Assembly (NCBI RefSeq): GCF_015775975.1
Contig: NZ_CP064056.1
Location: forward strand, 620,001-684,000
Origin: Staphylococcus lloydii
GTDB lineage: Bacteria > Bacillota > Bacilli > Staphylococcales > Staphylococcaceae
Direction: 5' to 3'
DNA length: 64,000 nt
Positions 53,952 through 63,106 of this stretch are shown piece after piece. The notes under the pieces were generated by a model that saw only the letters and a list, made by a program, of their open reading frames with translations, was not told where the DNA came from and searched no databases. Positions within the stretch are counted from its first letter, which is position 1. Every line of letters begins with the position of its first letter. A program made the translations under genes and the position numbers.

Positions 53952-54899
53952 ATGGGGCTGACGATAAAATATCAAATTGCCGACCATCCACTTCAACAAG
54001 TTGATGATGAACAGGCCTTACCCGATGAGGCTGATTTCATATGGTATGATTACGAAAATCCAACATCATTAGAAAATCATCAATTACAAAATGATTTTAA
54101 TTTTAATAAACTTGAAATTGATGATACAGTTAACGGTACACCAAGAGCAAAATATAAAAAATATGCTTCATATCAATATATTGTAGTTCATGGCATACGA
54201 CAAGCCGATTACAGACCAACGGCAATTAACTTTTTTATAAAAAATAATGTGTTAATTACATACCATCATACACATGAACAAGCTATTACAGATGTTCATG
54301 CTACTTTAAGTGAGAACACCACTGACCGTTTAACTGCAAGCAGCGTCATGCTCTATATTATAGATCAACTTGTAGATTATTATTTTGATTATATTTATGG
54401 TATAGAAGAAAAGGTTTATGATTTCGAAGATAAGCATGTGAATGATACTACGAGTAAGATTATTATGGATAGCGTGTTTAAGTTGCGTTCAGATATTATA
54501 AAATTAAAGCGGATTGTATTTCCGATGCATGAACTTATCGTTACACTTAAAGATAGTGAAACGCTATTTAACAGTCATAAAGACGCTTTGTATATTCAAC
54601 ATATTGAAGATCATATGATAAAACAAGAAAATAGTATTAAAACGTCTGATGAAATGACTAATGAAATAAGAGAGAATTATGAATCGTATAGTTCTTATAA
54701 AATGAATAATATAATGCAAATTTTGACGCTAGTATCTGTGATTTTTTCACCTTTAGCGTTAATCACGGGCATTTACGGTATGAACTTTAAATATATGCCA
54801 GAGTTAAATTGGCACTATAGTTATTTCGCCGTGTTAGTTATTATGTTACTTATAGCTAGTATATGTATTTGGTACTTTAAAAAGAAAAAATGGTTTTAA
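53952..54899 (+). CDS. CorA-family cation channel, second copy
   Basis: The 315-residue protein has a soluble N-terminal domain, a long helix bundle (about residues 140-255) and two C-terminal membrane helices with G-M-N after the first (G-I-Y-G-M-N-F-K-Y-M-P-E-L). It is probably a Mg2+ or other divalent cation channel. It shares this layout but little obvious sequence with the CorA protein at 12223. GGGGAGG precedes the ATG. The fni gene starts 42 bases downstream on the same strand. Confidence 0.87.
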   Translation: MGLTIKYQIADHPLQQVDDEQALPDEADFIWYDYENPTSLENHQLQNDFNFNKLEIDDTVNGTPRAKYKKYASYQYIVVHGIRQADYRPTAINFFIKNNVLITYHHTHEQAITDVHATLSENTTDRLTASSVMLYIIDQLVDYYFDYIYGIEEKVYDFEDKHVNDTTSKIIMDSVFKLRSDIIKLKRIVFPMHELIVTLKDSETLFNSHKDALYIQHIEDHMIKQENSIKTSDEMTNEIRENYESYSSYKMNNIMQILTLVSVIFSPLALITGIYGMNFKYMPELNWHYSYFAVLVIMLLIASICIWYFKKKKWF

Positions 54900-54941
54900 C
54901 CGTAACTTATAAAATTTAATTAGATGAAAGTAGGGACAATA

Positions 54942-55982
54942 GTGAGCGATTCAAAGCGAGAACAAAGAAAAAATGACCATGTGGAAATAGCAATGGCACA
55001 AACAGATGCGCCACGATCGGATTTTGATAAAATAAGGTTTGTACATCATTCCATTCCAGATATAGATGTCAGCGATGTAGATTTAACGAGTCATTTAACT
55101 GATTTTACACTAGACTATCCTATTTATATTAATGCGATGACTGGTGGAAGTGAATGGACTAAAAACATAAATGAAAAATTAGCAGTAGTAGCGCGTGAAA
55201 CTGGTTTAGCAATGGCTGTTGGTTCTACACATGCTGCATTACGCAATGCAAATACGGCCACTTCATTCAGTATCGTGCGCGACACGAATCCTGAAGGCAT
55301 TGTATTTAGTAATGTCGGCGCAGATGTTCCAGTTGATAAAGCAGAAGAAGCGGTAAAATTATTGGATGCTCAAGCATTGCAAGTGCATGTTAACTCTCCT
55401 CAAGAGCTAGTCATGCCTGAGGGAAATAGAGAATTTTCAACGTGGATGGATAATTTAGCATTGATTGTAGAACGTGTAGACGTGCCTGTTATCGTTAAGG
55501 AAGTTGGCTTTGGTATGAGCAAAGAAACGATTCAAAGCCTACAGGCTATAGGTGTAAAATATGTCGACGTCAGTGGTAAAGGTGGTACAAATTTCGTCGA
55601 TATAGAAAATGAACGTCGTTCTTTAAAAGATATGAACTATTTATCATCTTGGGGTCAGTCTACTGTTGAATCATTATTAGAAAGTACTAAATTCCAACAA
55701 GATATGAATGTATTAGCAAGTGGTGGCGTTAGAACGCCGTTAGATGCTGTGAAATGTTTAGCATTAGGAGCGAATGCAGTAGGCATGTCGCGACCATTTT
55801 TAAATCATATTGAAAATTATGGGATAACTTCTACTTTAGATTACGTCGAATCATTCGTCGATCAAATGAAAAAAATTATGACGATGTTAAATGTTCGAAC
55901 AATTGAAGAGTTAAAACAAACTCAAATTGTTTTTAATCCTGAACTTATCTCTTGGATGGAACAAAGAGGCATAACAATTTAA
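54942..55982 (+). CDS. fni: Type 2 isopentenyl-diphosphate delta-isomerase
   Basis: The 346-residue FMN-dependent enzyme interconverts isopentenyl and dimethylallyl diphosphates for isoprenoid synthesis after the mevalonate pathway. It shows R-K-N-D-H-V near the N-terminus, [32 protein letters not shown] and D-V-S-G-K-G-G-T. I start at GTG 54942 (M-S-D-S-K-R-E-Q), which follows TAGGGA and matches the S. aureus N-terminus M-S-D; an ATG at 54924 lacks such a site. Confidence 0.92.
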   Translation: MSDSKREQRKNDHVEIAMAQTDAPRSDFDKIRFVHHSIPDIDVSDVDLTSHLTDFTLDYPIYINAMTGGSEWTKNINEKLAVVARETGLAMAVGSTHAALRNANTATSFSIVRDTNPEGIVFSNVGADVPVDKAEEAVKLLDAQALQVHVNSPQELVMPEGNREFSTWMDNLALIVERVDVPVIVKEVGFGMSKETIQSLQAIGVKYVDVSGKGGTNFVDIENERRSLKDMNYLSSWGQSTVESLLESTKFQQDMNVLASGGVRTPLDAVKCLALGANAVGMSRPFLNHIENYGITSTLDYVESFVDQMKKIMTMLNVRTIEELKQTQIVFNPELISWMEQRGITI

Positions 55983-55991
55983 GCATGCACA

Positions 55992-56039
55992 AAAAAAACG
56001 TTAGTAATGAAGTCTAGCCACTTCTTACTAACGTTTTTT
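55992..56039. terminator. Bidirectional terminator
   Basis: A stem of about 20 bp (AAAAACGTTAGTAA... and complement) lies between convergent genes. Confidence 0.9.
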
Positions 56040-56046
56040 GATTAAC

Positions 56047-57255
56047 TTATTTTAAAAGATTAATAAATGACGTCACGATAGGAACACCTAATAAATCTAT
56101 TAAAAAGGCGCCTACGATAGGGACAACAAGATATGCCTTCGGCGAAGCTCCAAATTTTTTCGTAATAACGTCGAGGTTAGCCATTGCATTAGGTGTAGCA
56201 CCTAAGCCATGTCCAATAAAGCCACCAATCATTACCGCAGCGTCGTAATTTTTACCTAATCCTCGGAAGACAATAAAGACAGAGAATAAAACGATAAATA
56301 CGATTTGAACAAGCACGATGATGATAAGCGGTATAGCTAATTTATAAATATCTGTTAAATTTATACTCATTAAGGCAATAGATAAAAATAGACTTAATGA
56401 AACGTCACTGATTTTATCGACAATTTTCATATCGATTAATTGCAAGTTACTATATTCAGATATATTTCTAATAATAACAGCTACAAACATTGCGCCAACA
56501 TACATTGGGATATTGATACTAGTTAAGTCTGTAAATGTATTGCCGATATAACTACCGATTGCCATACAAATAGCAACAATAGTAAATTGTAATAAAAAGA
56601 CAGTCGTTGGTTCCATCTTATTATGTAAATGTTCATTATAAGAAACTTTACTATAATCTTCTTTTGTAGATTCTGCTTGTGAAGGTTTTAAATTATATTT
56701 GTTAATTAAATATTTCACTACCGGTCCACCAATAAGGCCCCCCGCAACTAGACCTAAAGTTGCTGCTGCTAATGCGGCTGTAAGTGCAGAATGATAACCC
56801 AGTTGTTGAATGGTTTGACCATAGGCCGCAGCGTTACCATGTCCACCTTCCATTGACATTGATCCAGCAGTAATTCCTAATAAAGGTGGTATGTTAAGTA
56901 CTTTTGCTAATGAAACACCAATAACATTTTGTAGTACAGCTAATATTCCACAGAAAATGAAATATAAAATAAGTACCTTGCCACCTAATTTTAATAATTT
57001 TAATGATGCACCTAGTCCAATAGTAGTGAAGAATGCTAACATAAAGAAATTTTGTAAGAAGTCAGAGTTAAGTTTGATTGTGACAATATCAAAACTCTGT
57101 AAAATTGCAACTAAGATTGCAAACAATAAACCGCCTATGACAGGGGCGGGTATACATAATTTCTTTAATATTGAGACATGATTCACAATATAGACACCAA
57201 GTAAGTACAAAACACTTGCTAGTGCCAGGGTAGTAACCGCATCTATATGTAACAT
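56047..57255 (-). CDS. gltS: Sodium/glutamate symporter GltS
   Basis: The 402-residue protein has ten or more membrane helices in two repeats. GltS-type pore loops are visible: G-I-T-A-G-S-M-S-M-E-G-G-H-G-N-A-A-A-Y-G near residue 128 and G-F-I-G-H-G-L-G-A-T-P-N-A-M-A-N near residue 344. It imports glutamate with sodium. AAGGAGGAC precedes the ATG. It is divergent from an NhaC-type antiporter. Confidence 0.9.
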   Translation of the reverse strand: MLHIDAVTTLALASVLYLLGVYIVNHVSILKKLCIPAPVIGGLLFAILVAILQSFDIVTIKLNSDFLQNFFMLAFFTTIGLGASLKLLKLGGKVLILYFIFCGILAVLQNVIGVSLAKVLNIPPLLGITAGSMSMEGGHGNAAAYGQTIQQLGYHSALTAALAAATLGLVAGGLIGGPVVKYLINKYNLKPSQAESTKEDYSKVSYNEHLHNKMEPTTVFLLQFTIVAICMAIGSYIGNTFTDLTSINIPMYVGAMFVAVIIRNISEYSNLQLIDMKIVDKISDVSLSLFLSIALMSINLTDIYKLAIPLIIIVLVQIVFIVLFSVFIVFRGLGKNYDAAVMIGGFIGHGLGATPNAMANLDVITKKFGASPKAYLVVPIVGAFLIDLLGVPIVTSFINLLK

Positions 57256-57484
57256 AATTAGTCCTCCTTATTATATGCCTTGGTAATCGCTTACAAAAAA
57301 ACACCTAAAGGGCATTATATATGTTAATAGACAGTAATTGCAATGATTAATATATAGATTATATAAAGATAAAAATATTTAATTTTTTTTACAGTTTAAT
57401 TGAATAAGTTCGAATTGATGACTTTATATTTATTTTTAGTTACTATGTAAACACGAGTAAATAGATAGGATAAGGAGTTATGTC

Positions 57485-58813
57485 ATGGAAAATTCACTAC
57501 GCAGTCAAAAGCAATATGGGGCATTAGCTTTATTACCGCTAGTAATATTTTTAGTCTTATATATCGGCGTAGGTATCACATTTACGATTATGGGTAAAAA
57601 AGATGCGTTTGACCAATTACCACGTCATGTTGCAGTGTTTATCGGTATAGTGATTGCGTGGACTTGTTATGATCGCAAAACAAAGTTTACGAAAAAAGTA
57701 CAAATTTTTACAGAAAATGCCGGTAATTCTGGCATCGTTAATTTAGGACTGATTTTACTATTAGCAGGTGCATTTTCTACAGTTACATCTGATATGGGTG
57801 GTAAAGATGCTATGGTTAATATGGGACTCTCTGTAATTCCACCGAGTTTATTAATTCCCGGCATCTTTATAATGAGTGGATTTGCGGCACTGACTTTAGG
57901 AACTTCTACGGGAGCTCAAGCAGCATTTATTCCTGTAGGGGTTGCTGTTGCTCAAGCGGCTGATTTAAGTATAGCTGCAGCGGGTGCAGCAGTCATTGCA
58001 GGCGCTTATTTTGGCGATAATTTATCTATTATTTCTGATACTACGATAGCAGCGACAAATGGCGTAGGAGCCAAAATGCGAGATAAATTTAAAATGAATG
58101 TGCTCATTGCCTTACCGGCTGCTATTTTAACGGCAGTCTGTTATGGCATTGTTGGTGGTACAGGTACAGTAAAAGGTGATTTAAGCTTTAACTTTATCAA
58201 TATTTTACCTTATTTATTTGTGCTGATTGCCGCGATTGCAGGACTAGATGTTATTTTAGTGCTAATTATAGGCATTTTGATGGCTGGATTATTGGGCATA
58301 GTGCAAGGAAATATGGGCATTTTCCAATTTACAAAAGCTATTGGCGATGGCATGCAAAGCATGTTCTTAATCTTCTTAGTTGCCTTTTTAGTTTCTGGTT
58401 TGGTTGCCTTAATTCGTTATTACGGTGGTATTGATTGGATTATTCAAACGATGAAAGCTAAAGCAAAAGGGCGCAAAAGTGCAGAATATGTAATAGGCTT
58501 TATGTCTGGTATTTTAGCAGCAGCATTATCACACAATACGTTAGCTATTATAATTTCAGCACCTATAGCCAAAGAAATAGGTGATGAGTATAAAGTGCCG
58601 CCTAAAAGAATGGCAAGTTTACTAGATATATTCGCTTGTTGTGCATTAATGGTTCTACCACACGATAGTGGCATGTTAATGGTTGAACAATACGGACATG
58701 TGTCATACCTCGATGTTTTAAAATATTCATATTATCCAGTTATCTTTATTATTTGTACAGTGATTACAATACAGTTTGGTTTATTAGATAAGAACAAGGT
58801 AAAGAATAAATAA
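57485..58813 (+). CDS. NhaC-family Na+/H+ antiporter-type transporter
   Basis: The 442-residue protein has about eleven membrane helices with G-T-S-T-G-A-Q-A-A near residue 138, G-A-Y-F-G-D-N-L-S-I-I-S-D-T-T near residue 171 and P-H-D-S-G-M-L-M near residue 394. These resemble the conserved core of the NhaC/ion transporter superfamily. It may exchange Na+ for H+ or carry an organic acid; the family includes both. AAGGAG precedes the ATG at 57485. Confidence 0.83.
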   Translation: MENSLRSQKQYGALALLPLVIFLVLYIGVGITFTIMGKKDAFDQLPRHVAVFIGIVIAWTCYDRKTKFTKKVQIFTENAGNSGIVNLGLILLLAGAFSTVTSDMGGKDAMVNMGLSVIPPSLLIPGIFIMSGFAALTLGTSTGAQAAFIPVGVAVAQAADLSIAAAGAAVIAGAYFGDNLSIISDTTIAATNGVGAKMRDKFKMNVLIALPAAILTAVCYGIVGGTGTVKGDLSFNFINILPYLFVLIAAIAGLDVILVLIIGILMAGLLGIVQGNMGIFQFTKAIGDGMQSMFLIFLVAFLVSGLVALIRYYGGIDWIIQTMKAKAKGRKSAEYVIGFMSGILAAALSHNTLAIIISAPIAKEIGDEYKVPPKRMASLLDIFACCALMVLPHDSGMLMVEQYGHVSYLDVLKYSYYPVIFIICTVITIQFGLLDKNKVKNK

Positions 58814-58816
58814 ATT

Positions 58817-58857
58817 GAAAAAGCTACGATAACAAGTGTTGTTATCGTAGCTTTTTT
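58817..58857. terminator. Bidirectional terminator
   Basis: A perfect stem of about 16 bp (AAAAAGCTACGATAAC and complement) lies between convergent genes. Confidence 0.9.
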
Positions 58858-58865
58858 ATTTGTTA

Positions 58866-59477
58866 TTATGATTTCCAAGTTTCATCTGATGGGCGCATAG
58901 CAGCTTTTTTGAGTCGTGAAACATAAGGATTTCCTTTAACGGTATATCGTAAAGGCTTGTGTGTCCATTCTCCTTTGTTAGGTATACCAATTCGCCCGCT
59001 TTCTTCAATGGCTCTTGGATATTTTCTGTTTTTGGTATCGATCATTAACTTGCCTTCATTGAGTCTAGAGCCGTCTATGTGCCTAGGGATATTGAATGCT
59101 TTTGTCCATTTACCCGGTCCATTAGTCATTTCATATCCTGTTTTACCACGACGGTAAGCCATCGTTTCTATCCCTTCTTCAGGTTCTACTGCTCGAATAA
59201 GCACACCTTCGGGTATGTTAGCTTGTTGTGTGACGAAGTTAATTAATAAATGCGTATGCATCACGTGTGCATAAATGGTACCGCCATTCTTATATAAAGA
59301 TGCCACTTTTGGCGTGCGTTTACCATTAAAACCATGCGCAGCTCTATCATCAAAGCCTAAATAGGCTTCTGTTTCGACGATATAACCTGTGAATGTTTGC
59401 TGTTCATCATGATAAATCACTTTAACGCCTAATAAATCTTTAGCAATTGTTGTGGTATCACGTTGTAAAAAATCCAC
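58866..59477 (-). CDS. 3-methyladenine DNA glycosylase (AAG/MPG type)
   Basis: The 203-residue enzyme is a full-length AAG-family glycosylase that removes alkylated purines from DNA. It shows [22 protein letters not shown] (catalytic Glu), [18 protein letters not shown] and [17 protein letters not shown] precedes the ATG. It is monocistronic. Confidence 0.92.
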   Translation of the reverse strand: MDFLQRDTTTIAKDLLGVKVIYHDEQQTFTGYIVETEAYLGFDDRAAHGFNGKRTPKVASLYKNGGTIYAHVMHTHLLINFVTQQANIPEGVLIRAVEPEEGIETMAYRRGKTGYEMTNGPGKWTKAFNIPRHIDGSRLNEGKLMIDTKNRKYPRAIEESGRIGIPNKGEWTHKPLRYTVKGNPYVSRLKKAAMRPSDETWKS

Positions 59478-59659
59478 GTTTTATATGCCTCCTAAAAATA
59501 AATATAAAACATAGTAATTATAAAGTTTAGTTATTTTCAAAATAGTATATATATTTTTGTAATAATTTGTTAAACTACATAATACATAAGTTGTAGAAAT
59601 TTTCGTTCATACATATAGTTTACATTTAATATACGACATAATAAAGGAGTTGAATTAGA

Positions 59660-60253
59660 ATGACATCAAAAGTAGGTTTTGGTACTGCATACAAGTTGTT
59701 TTGGAAAAACTACGTTAATTTTACTGGACGCTCAAGAAGAAGCGAGTACTGGTATACGGTGTTATGGCATATTATTGTGTGTATCCCAGGTATATTATTA
59801 CTCGTTGGTGGCGTAATAGGCTTGATAATGGGTCTTATTGATAATAATACGAGCGCATCAGGTGTAAGTGTACTGTGTCTTATAATAGGTTGGATTTATT
59901 TAGTGGTCTACGGTTTAGCAACGCTTATTCCTAATTATGCACTGTTGATAAGAAGATTTCATGATACTGGCCGAACTATGGTCATGCCAATTATCTTATT
60001 CGTGTTTTCAATTATCATTAATGTTGTACCTTCAATTATTAATGTACAACAATCAGATAACAATAATTTAACGGGTTCAATTATTGCTTTAATTTTATAT
60101 TTAGTAGTATTTGTATTAAGTGTATATCAAATTGTAGTATGTTGTCTGGATAGTCAACGTCAACGTAATAAATATGGAGTGAGTCCAAAATATAAAGACG
60201 CAGAAGTTAATAATCATGGTGAGTCATCTCATGAGCAAAATATAAATAACTAA
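59660..60253 (+). CDS. DUF805-family membrane protein
   Basis: The 197-residue protein has four membrane helices (about residues 32-55, 70-98, 112-130 and 137-160). The DUF805 signature is visible: F-G-T-A-Y-K-L-F-W-K-N-Y-V-N-F-x-G-R-S-R-R-S-E-Y-W near the N-terminus and L-I-R-R-F-H-D-T-G-R in the middle. The C-terminal 40 residues are hydrophilic. The function is unknown. AAGGAG precedes the ATG. Confidence 0.85.
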   Translation: MTSKVGFGTAYKLFWKNYVNFTGRSRRSEYWYTVLWHIIVCIPGILLLVGGVIGLIMGLIDNNTSASGVSVLCLIIGWIYLVVYGLATLIPNYALLIRRFHDTGRTMVMPIILFVFSIIINVVPSIINVQQSDNNNLTGSIIALILYLVVFVLSVYQIVVCCLDSQRQRNKYGVSPKYKDAEVNNHGESSHEQNINN

Positions 60254-60283
60254 CATGATAATTTAAATTAATAGGTCGATATT

Positions 60284-60322
60284 AAAAGCCAATCAACTTT
60301 TTTAACAAGTTGATTGGCTTTT
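60284..60322. terminator. Bidirectional terminator
   Basis: A perfect 16-bp stem (AAAAGCCAATCAACTT and complement) lies between convergent genes. Confidence 0.88.
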
Positions 60323-60365
60323 ATAATTACTAGCAAGTTTAGGTCTGACAGTTAATTGCTATTTT

Positions 60366-61979
60366 TTAAATGTAAGATAATGACGGATTATCTCTACCAA
60401 GTAAGTCATGTAAAGCTTTGTATTTGGTAAATAAATGTTCATAGGCTTTAACTTTTGCTTCTTCGGGTTGTTTACGATATAAAACAGCTTGCTTCATATT
60501 TGCTACAGTCGTTTCCAAATCGACATAAGCACCGCCGACATTAGCACCAAGCATCGCAGCACCCAATGCGGTTGCATTACTAGAATCCAAGACCACTACT
60601 TCTTTATTTAATACATTGGCGTATATATCTACAAGTAAGTCACTTTTCTTAGGAATACCACCTGAAGCAAATACGGTATGTACTGGTATATTATTATTTT
60701 CAAATTGTTGCATGATGAGTTTGGTACCAAATGCAGTTGCTTCTATATATGCACGATGTATCATTGCAAAAGGCGTTTGTAACGTTAAACCGAAAATACT
60801 ACCCGTAAGTTGGCTATCGCTTAAAATACTACGATTGCCATTGTGCCAATCTAATACCGTTACGTGTTGGTCTTCGATTGCTATTTCTTGCGCTAGGTTT
60901 TCAAGGTGTTCTAACACCGATATATTTTGTCTTTCTGCTTCATCAACGATAGCTTTAGGAGCTTGTTGTGCTGAATAATTAAATAAATCACCTACAGCTG
61001 CTTGACCGGCTTCATAAGCATAAAGTCCAGGTATAATAGCATCTTTAACGGAACCTGTAATAGCTGGGATTGGCGCTTGCTTAGCATCTAACATTAGATG
61101 ACATGTGCTAGTACCAATGACTGGTGTGAATTCACCTTGTTGAATGGCACCTACACCTAGAACGCCTGAATGTGCATCAATAATATAAGGAGAGATTTGA
61201 ACATCTGCATTTAATCCCCATAGCTGTTGATAGTGCGTACTAAGAGAGCCAGCACTTTCTCCAATTTTGACTACCGGTGCCTCACATTTTTCTTTGACGA
61301 TACGTGGTAATTCATCATCTACAGCAGCGAAAAAGTCATAATTAAAACCTTCTTCTTCATTATAAAAACCTTTAAAACCAATACCACAATTAGAACGTAA
61401 ATTTTTGTTTGTTAATAAACTAACGAGATAGTCACCAGCCTCCATAATGTATGAAGTAGCTTCTAAAATTTCAGGCGCTTGTTGTTTTACTTCTAATATT
61501 TTTGGAATCATCCATTCACAGTTTACACTATGACCATAGTTATCTAACCAGTGCTTATTATGTTTTGCGCTTACTTCGTTCATGAGATCAGCTTGTGCTT
61601 GTGCGCCGTGATGTTTCCATAATTTAACATAGGCATGTGGGTTGTTTTCGAATTGTGATTGAGTATGTAATGGTTCAAAATTGTCATCTAAAAAGACGAT
61701 CGTACAACTTGTGAAATCAATACCAATACCAATGACTTCATCAGGGTTAACTTGACTGTCATTTAATACATGAGTTACACCTTGTTCAAGGATTTGGGTA
61801 TAATCCTCGGCATGTTGTAGAAAATAATTTTGTGGCAATTTTTGACCATTTAAGGATCCAGAAATTGTACCATGTGGATATTCTTTAATATAACTTGAAA
61901 TGATAGCTCCGTTTGATGTATCTACTAAAAATACTCTTCCAGAGGCTGTGCCATAATCTATGCCAATACTGTAACTCAT
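60366..61979 (-). CDS. araB: Ribulokinase AraB
   Basis: The 537-residue FGGY kinase begins I-G-I-D-Y-G-T-A-S-G-R (phosphate loop). It contains G-I-D-F-T-S-C-T, D-A-H-S-G-V-L-G-V-G with the likely catalytic Asp, G-T-S-T-C-H and F-A-S-G-G-I-P-K-K-S, as in AraB. It phosphorylates ribulose with ATP. No isomerase or epimerase gene is adjacent, so it may salvage ribulose or ribitol-derived ketoses rather than serve a full arabinose operon. GGAGG precedes the ATG. Confidence 0.88.
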   Translation of the reverse strand: MSYSIGIDYGTASGRVFLVDTSNGAIISSYIKEYPHGTISGSLNGQKLPQNYFLQHAEDYTQILEQGVTHVLNDSQVNPDEVIGIGIDFTSCTIVFLDDNFEPLHTQSQFENNPHAYVKLWKHHGAQAQADLMNEVSAKHNKHWLDNYGHSVNCEWMIPKILEVKQQAPEILEATSYIMEAGDYLVSLLTNKNLRSNCGIGFKGFYNEEEGFNYDFFAAVDDELPRIVKEKCEAPVVKIGESAGSLSTHYQQLWGLNADVQISPYIIDAHSGVLGVGAIQQGEFTPVIGTSTCHLMLDAKQAPIPAITGSVKDAIIPGLYAYEAGQAAVGDLFNYSAQQAPKAIVDEAERQNISVLEHLENLAQEIAIEDQHVTVLDWHNGNRSILSDSQLTGSIFGLTLQTPFAMIHRAYIEATAFGTKLIMQQFENNNIPVHTVFASGGIPKKSDLLVDIYANVLNKEVVVLDSSNATALGAAMLGANVGGAYVDLETTVANMKQAVLYRKQPEEAKVKAYEHLFTKYKALHDLLGRDNPSLSYI

Positions 61980-62092
61980 ATCGGGTGAATCCTCCTTGTA
62001 ATAGGTAATTATTTATATTTTAAATAAAGATTGTAAACTAATGATAGTGCTTACATTTCATGCTGTAAAGTTGTGCAACTCGTAAACTTACA

Positions 62093-62113
62093 GTAAACCA
62101 TTCTTTTGTTTAC
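62093..62113. promoter_or_regulatory. Inverted repeat between araB and natA
   Basis: GTAAAC (62093-62098) is perfectly inverted as GTTTAC (62108-62113) with a 9-bp spacer in the divergent promoter region. It could be an operator for either gene; no regulator is adjacent. Confidence 0.35.
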
Positions 62114-62206
62114 TTGAAAGTGCTATGATGTAATTAGTTTAAGCAGAAGAAATACATAATTATCGTTAGAAATAATATAAAAATGATATATAAGGAGAGG
62201 TGTGTA

Positions 62207-63106
62207 ATGACTCTGCGTATAGAAAACGTAACCAAGAAATATAAAGAGTTTAAAGCTGTTGATAACGTTTCCCTTACACTAGAAGAAGGTAATATGCTAG
62301 GCTTTCTTGGACGTAACGGGGCAGGCAAAACAACGACATTTAGAATGATTTTAGGATTAACGCCTATCACTGAGGGACAAATTACTTATAAAGGTAAAAA
62401 GATAGACAAAAAACAATATGACTATGTAGGTTATTTACCCGAAGAACGTGGCTTGCATCCCAAGATGAAAGTGTATGATGAGTTGTTTTATTTGGCTACA
62501 CTAAAAGGAATGAAGTCAAAAGACATAAAAAAAGCAATTGATTATTGGCTCAATAGATTTGATATTGTACAAAATAGGGACAAAAAAATTGAAGCATTAT
62601 CAAAAGGGAATCAACAAAAAATTCAATTGCTAGCAAGCATGATACACCAACCACAATTATTAATTTTAGATGAACCTTTTAGTGGTTTGGATCCAGTTAA
62701 TGTAGAATTATTAAAGTCTGCAGTAAAAGAACTAAACGACCAAGGTACGACAATTATATATAGTTCACATAGGATGGAACACGTTGAAGAATTATGTGAT
62801 GATGTGTGTATTTTAAATAATGGTAAGTTAGTCGTTGCCGGTCAAATTGATGAAGTAAAAGCTAATCACGGTAATAAGAGTGTAATGATAGAAACTACGC
62901 ATGAAATGCCTGAGTTAGAATCGCTTGATGGTGTATTAAATGTGGAACGTAACAAACGAGAAATTAAGGTAACGATTGAAAATGAAGCCATAGCCGAAAA
63001 CGTGTATGAAATAGTCGTAAGATATGGTTTTGTTAAAAGATTCCAAGTCGTTGAACCTTCTTTAAATGAAATCTTCATAGACAAAGTAGGTGATTATAAT
63101 GGATAG
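62207..63106 (+). CDS. natA: ABC transporter ATPase (NatA type)
   Basis: The 299-residue protein has Walker A G-R-N-G-A-G-K-T-T-T near residue 39, a signature-like L-S-K-G-N-Q-Q-K-I, Walker B L-L-I-L-D-E-P-F-S-G-L and a switch His in S-S-H-R-M. The C-terminal 80 residues are the DUF4162-like domain of NatA/drug-export ATPases. It powers the NatB-like permease encoded by the overlapping next gene. I start at ATG 62207 after AAGGAGAGG; an earlier ATG at 62183 precedes that site. Sodium or drug export is inferred from similarity. Confidence 0.85.
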   Translation: MTLRIENVTKKYKEFKAVDNVSLTLEEGNMLGFLGRNGAGKTTTFRMILGLTPITEGQITYKGKKIDKKQYDYVGYLPEERGLHPKMKVYDELFYLATLKGMKSKDIKKAIDYWLNRFDIVQNRDKKIEALSKGNQQKIQLLASMIHQPQLLILDEPFSGLDPVNVELLKSAVKELNDQGTTIIYSSHRMEHVEELCDDVCILNNGKLVVAGQIDEVKANHGNKSVMIETTHEMPELESLDGVLNVERNKREIKVTIENEAIAENVYEIVVRYGFVKRFQVVEPSLNEIFIDKVGDYNG

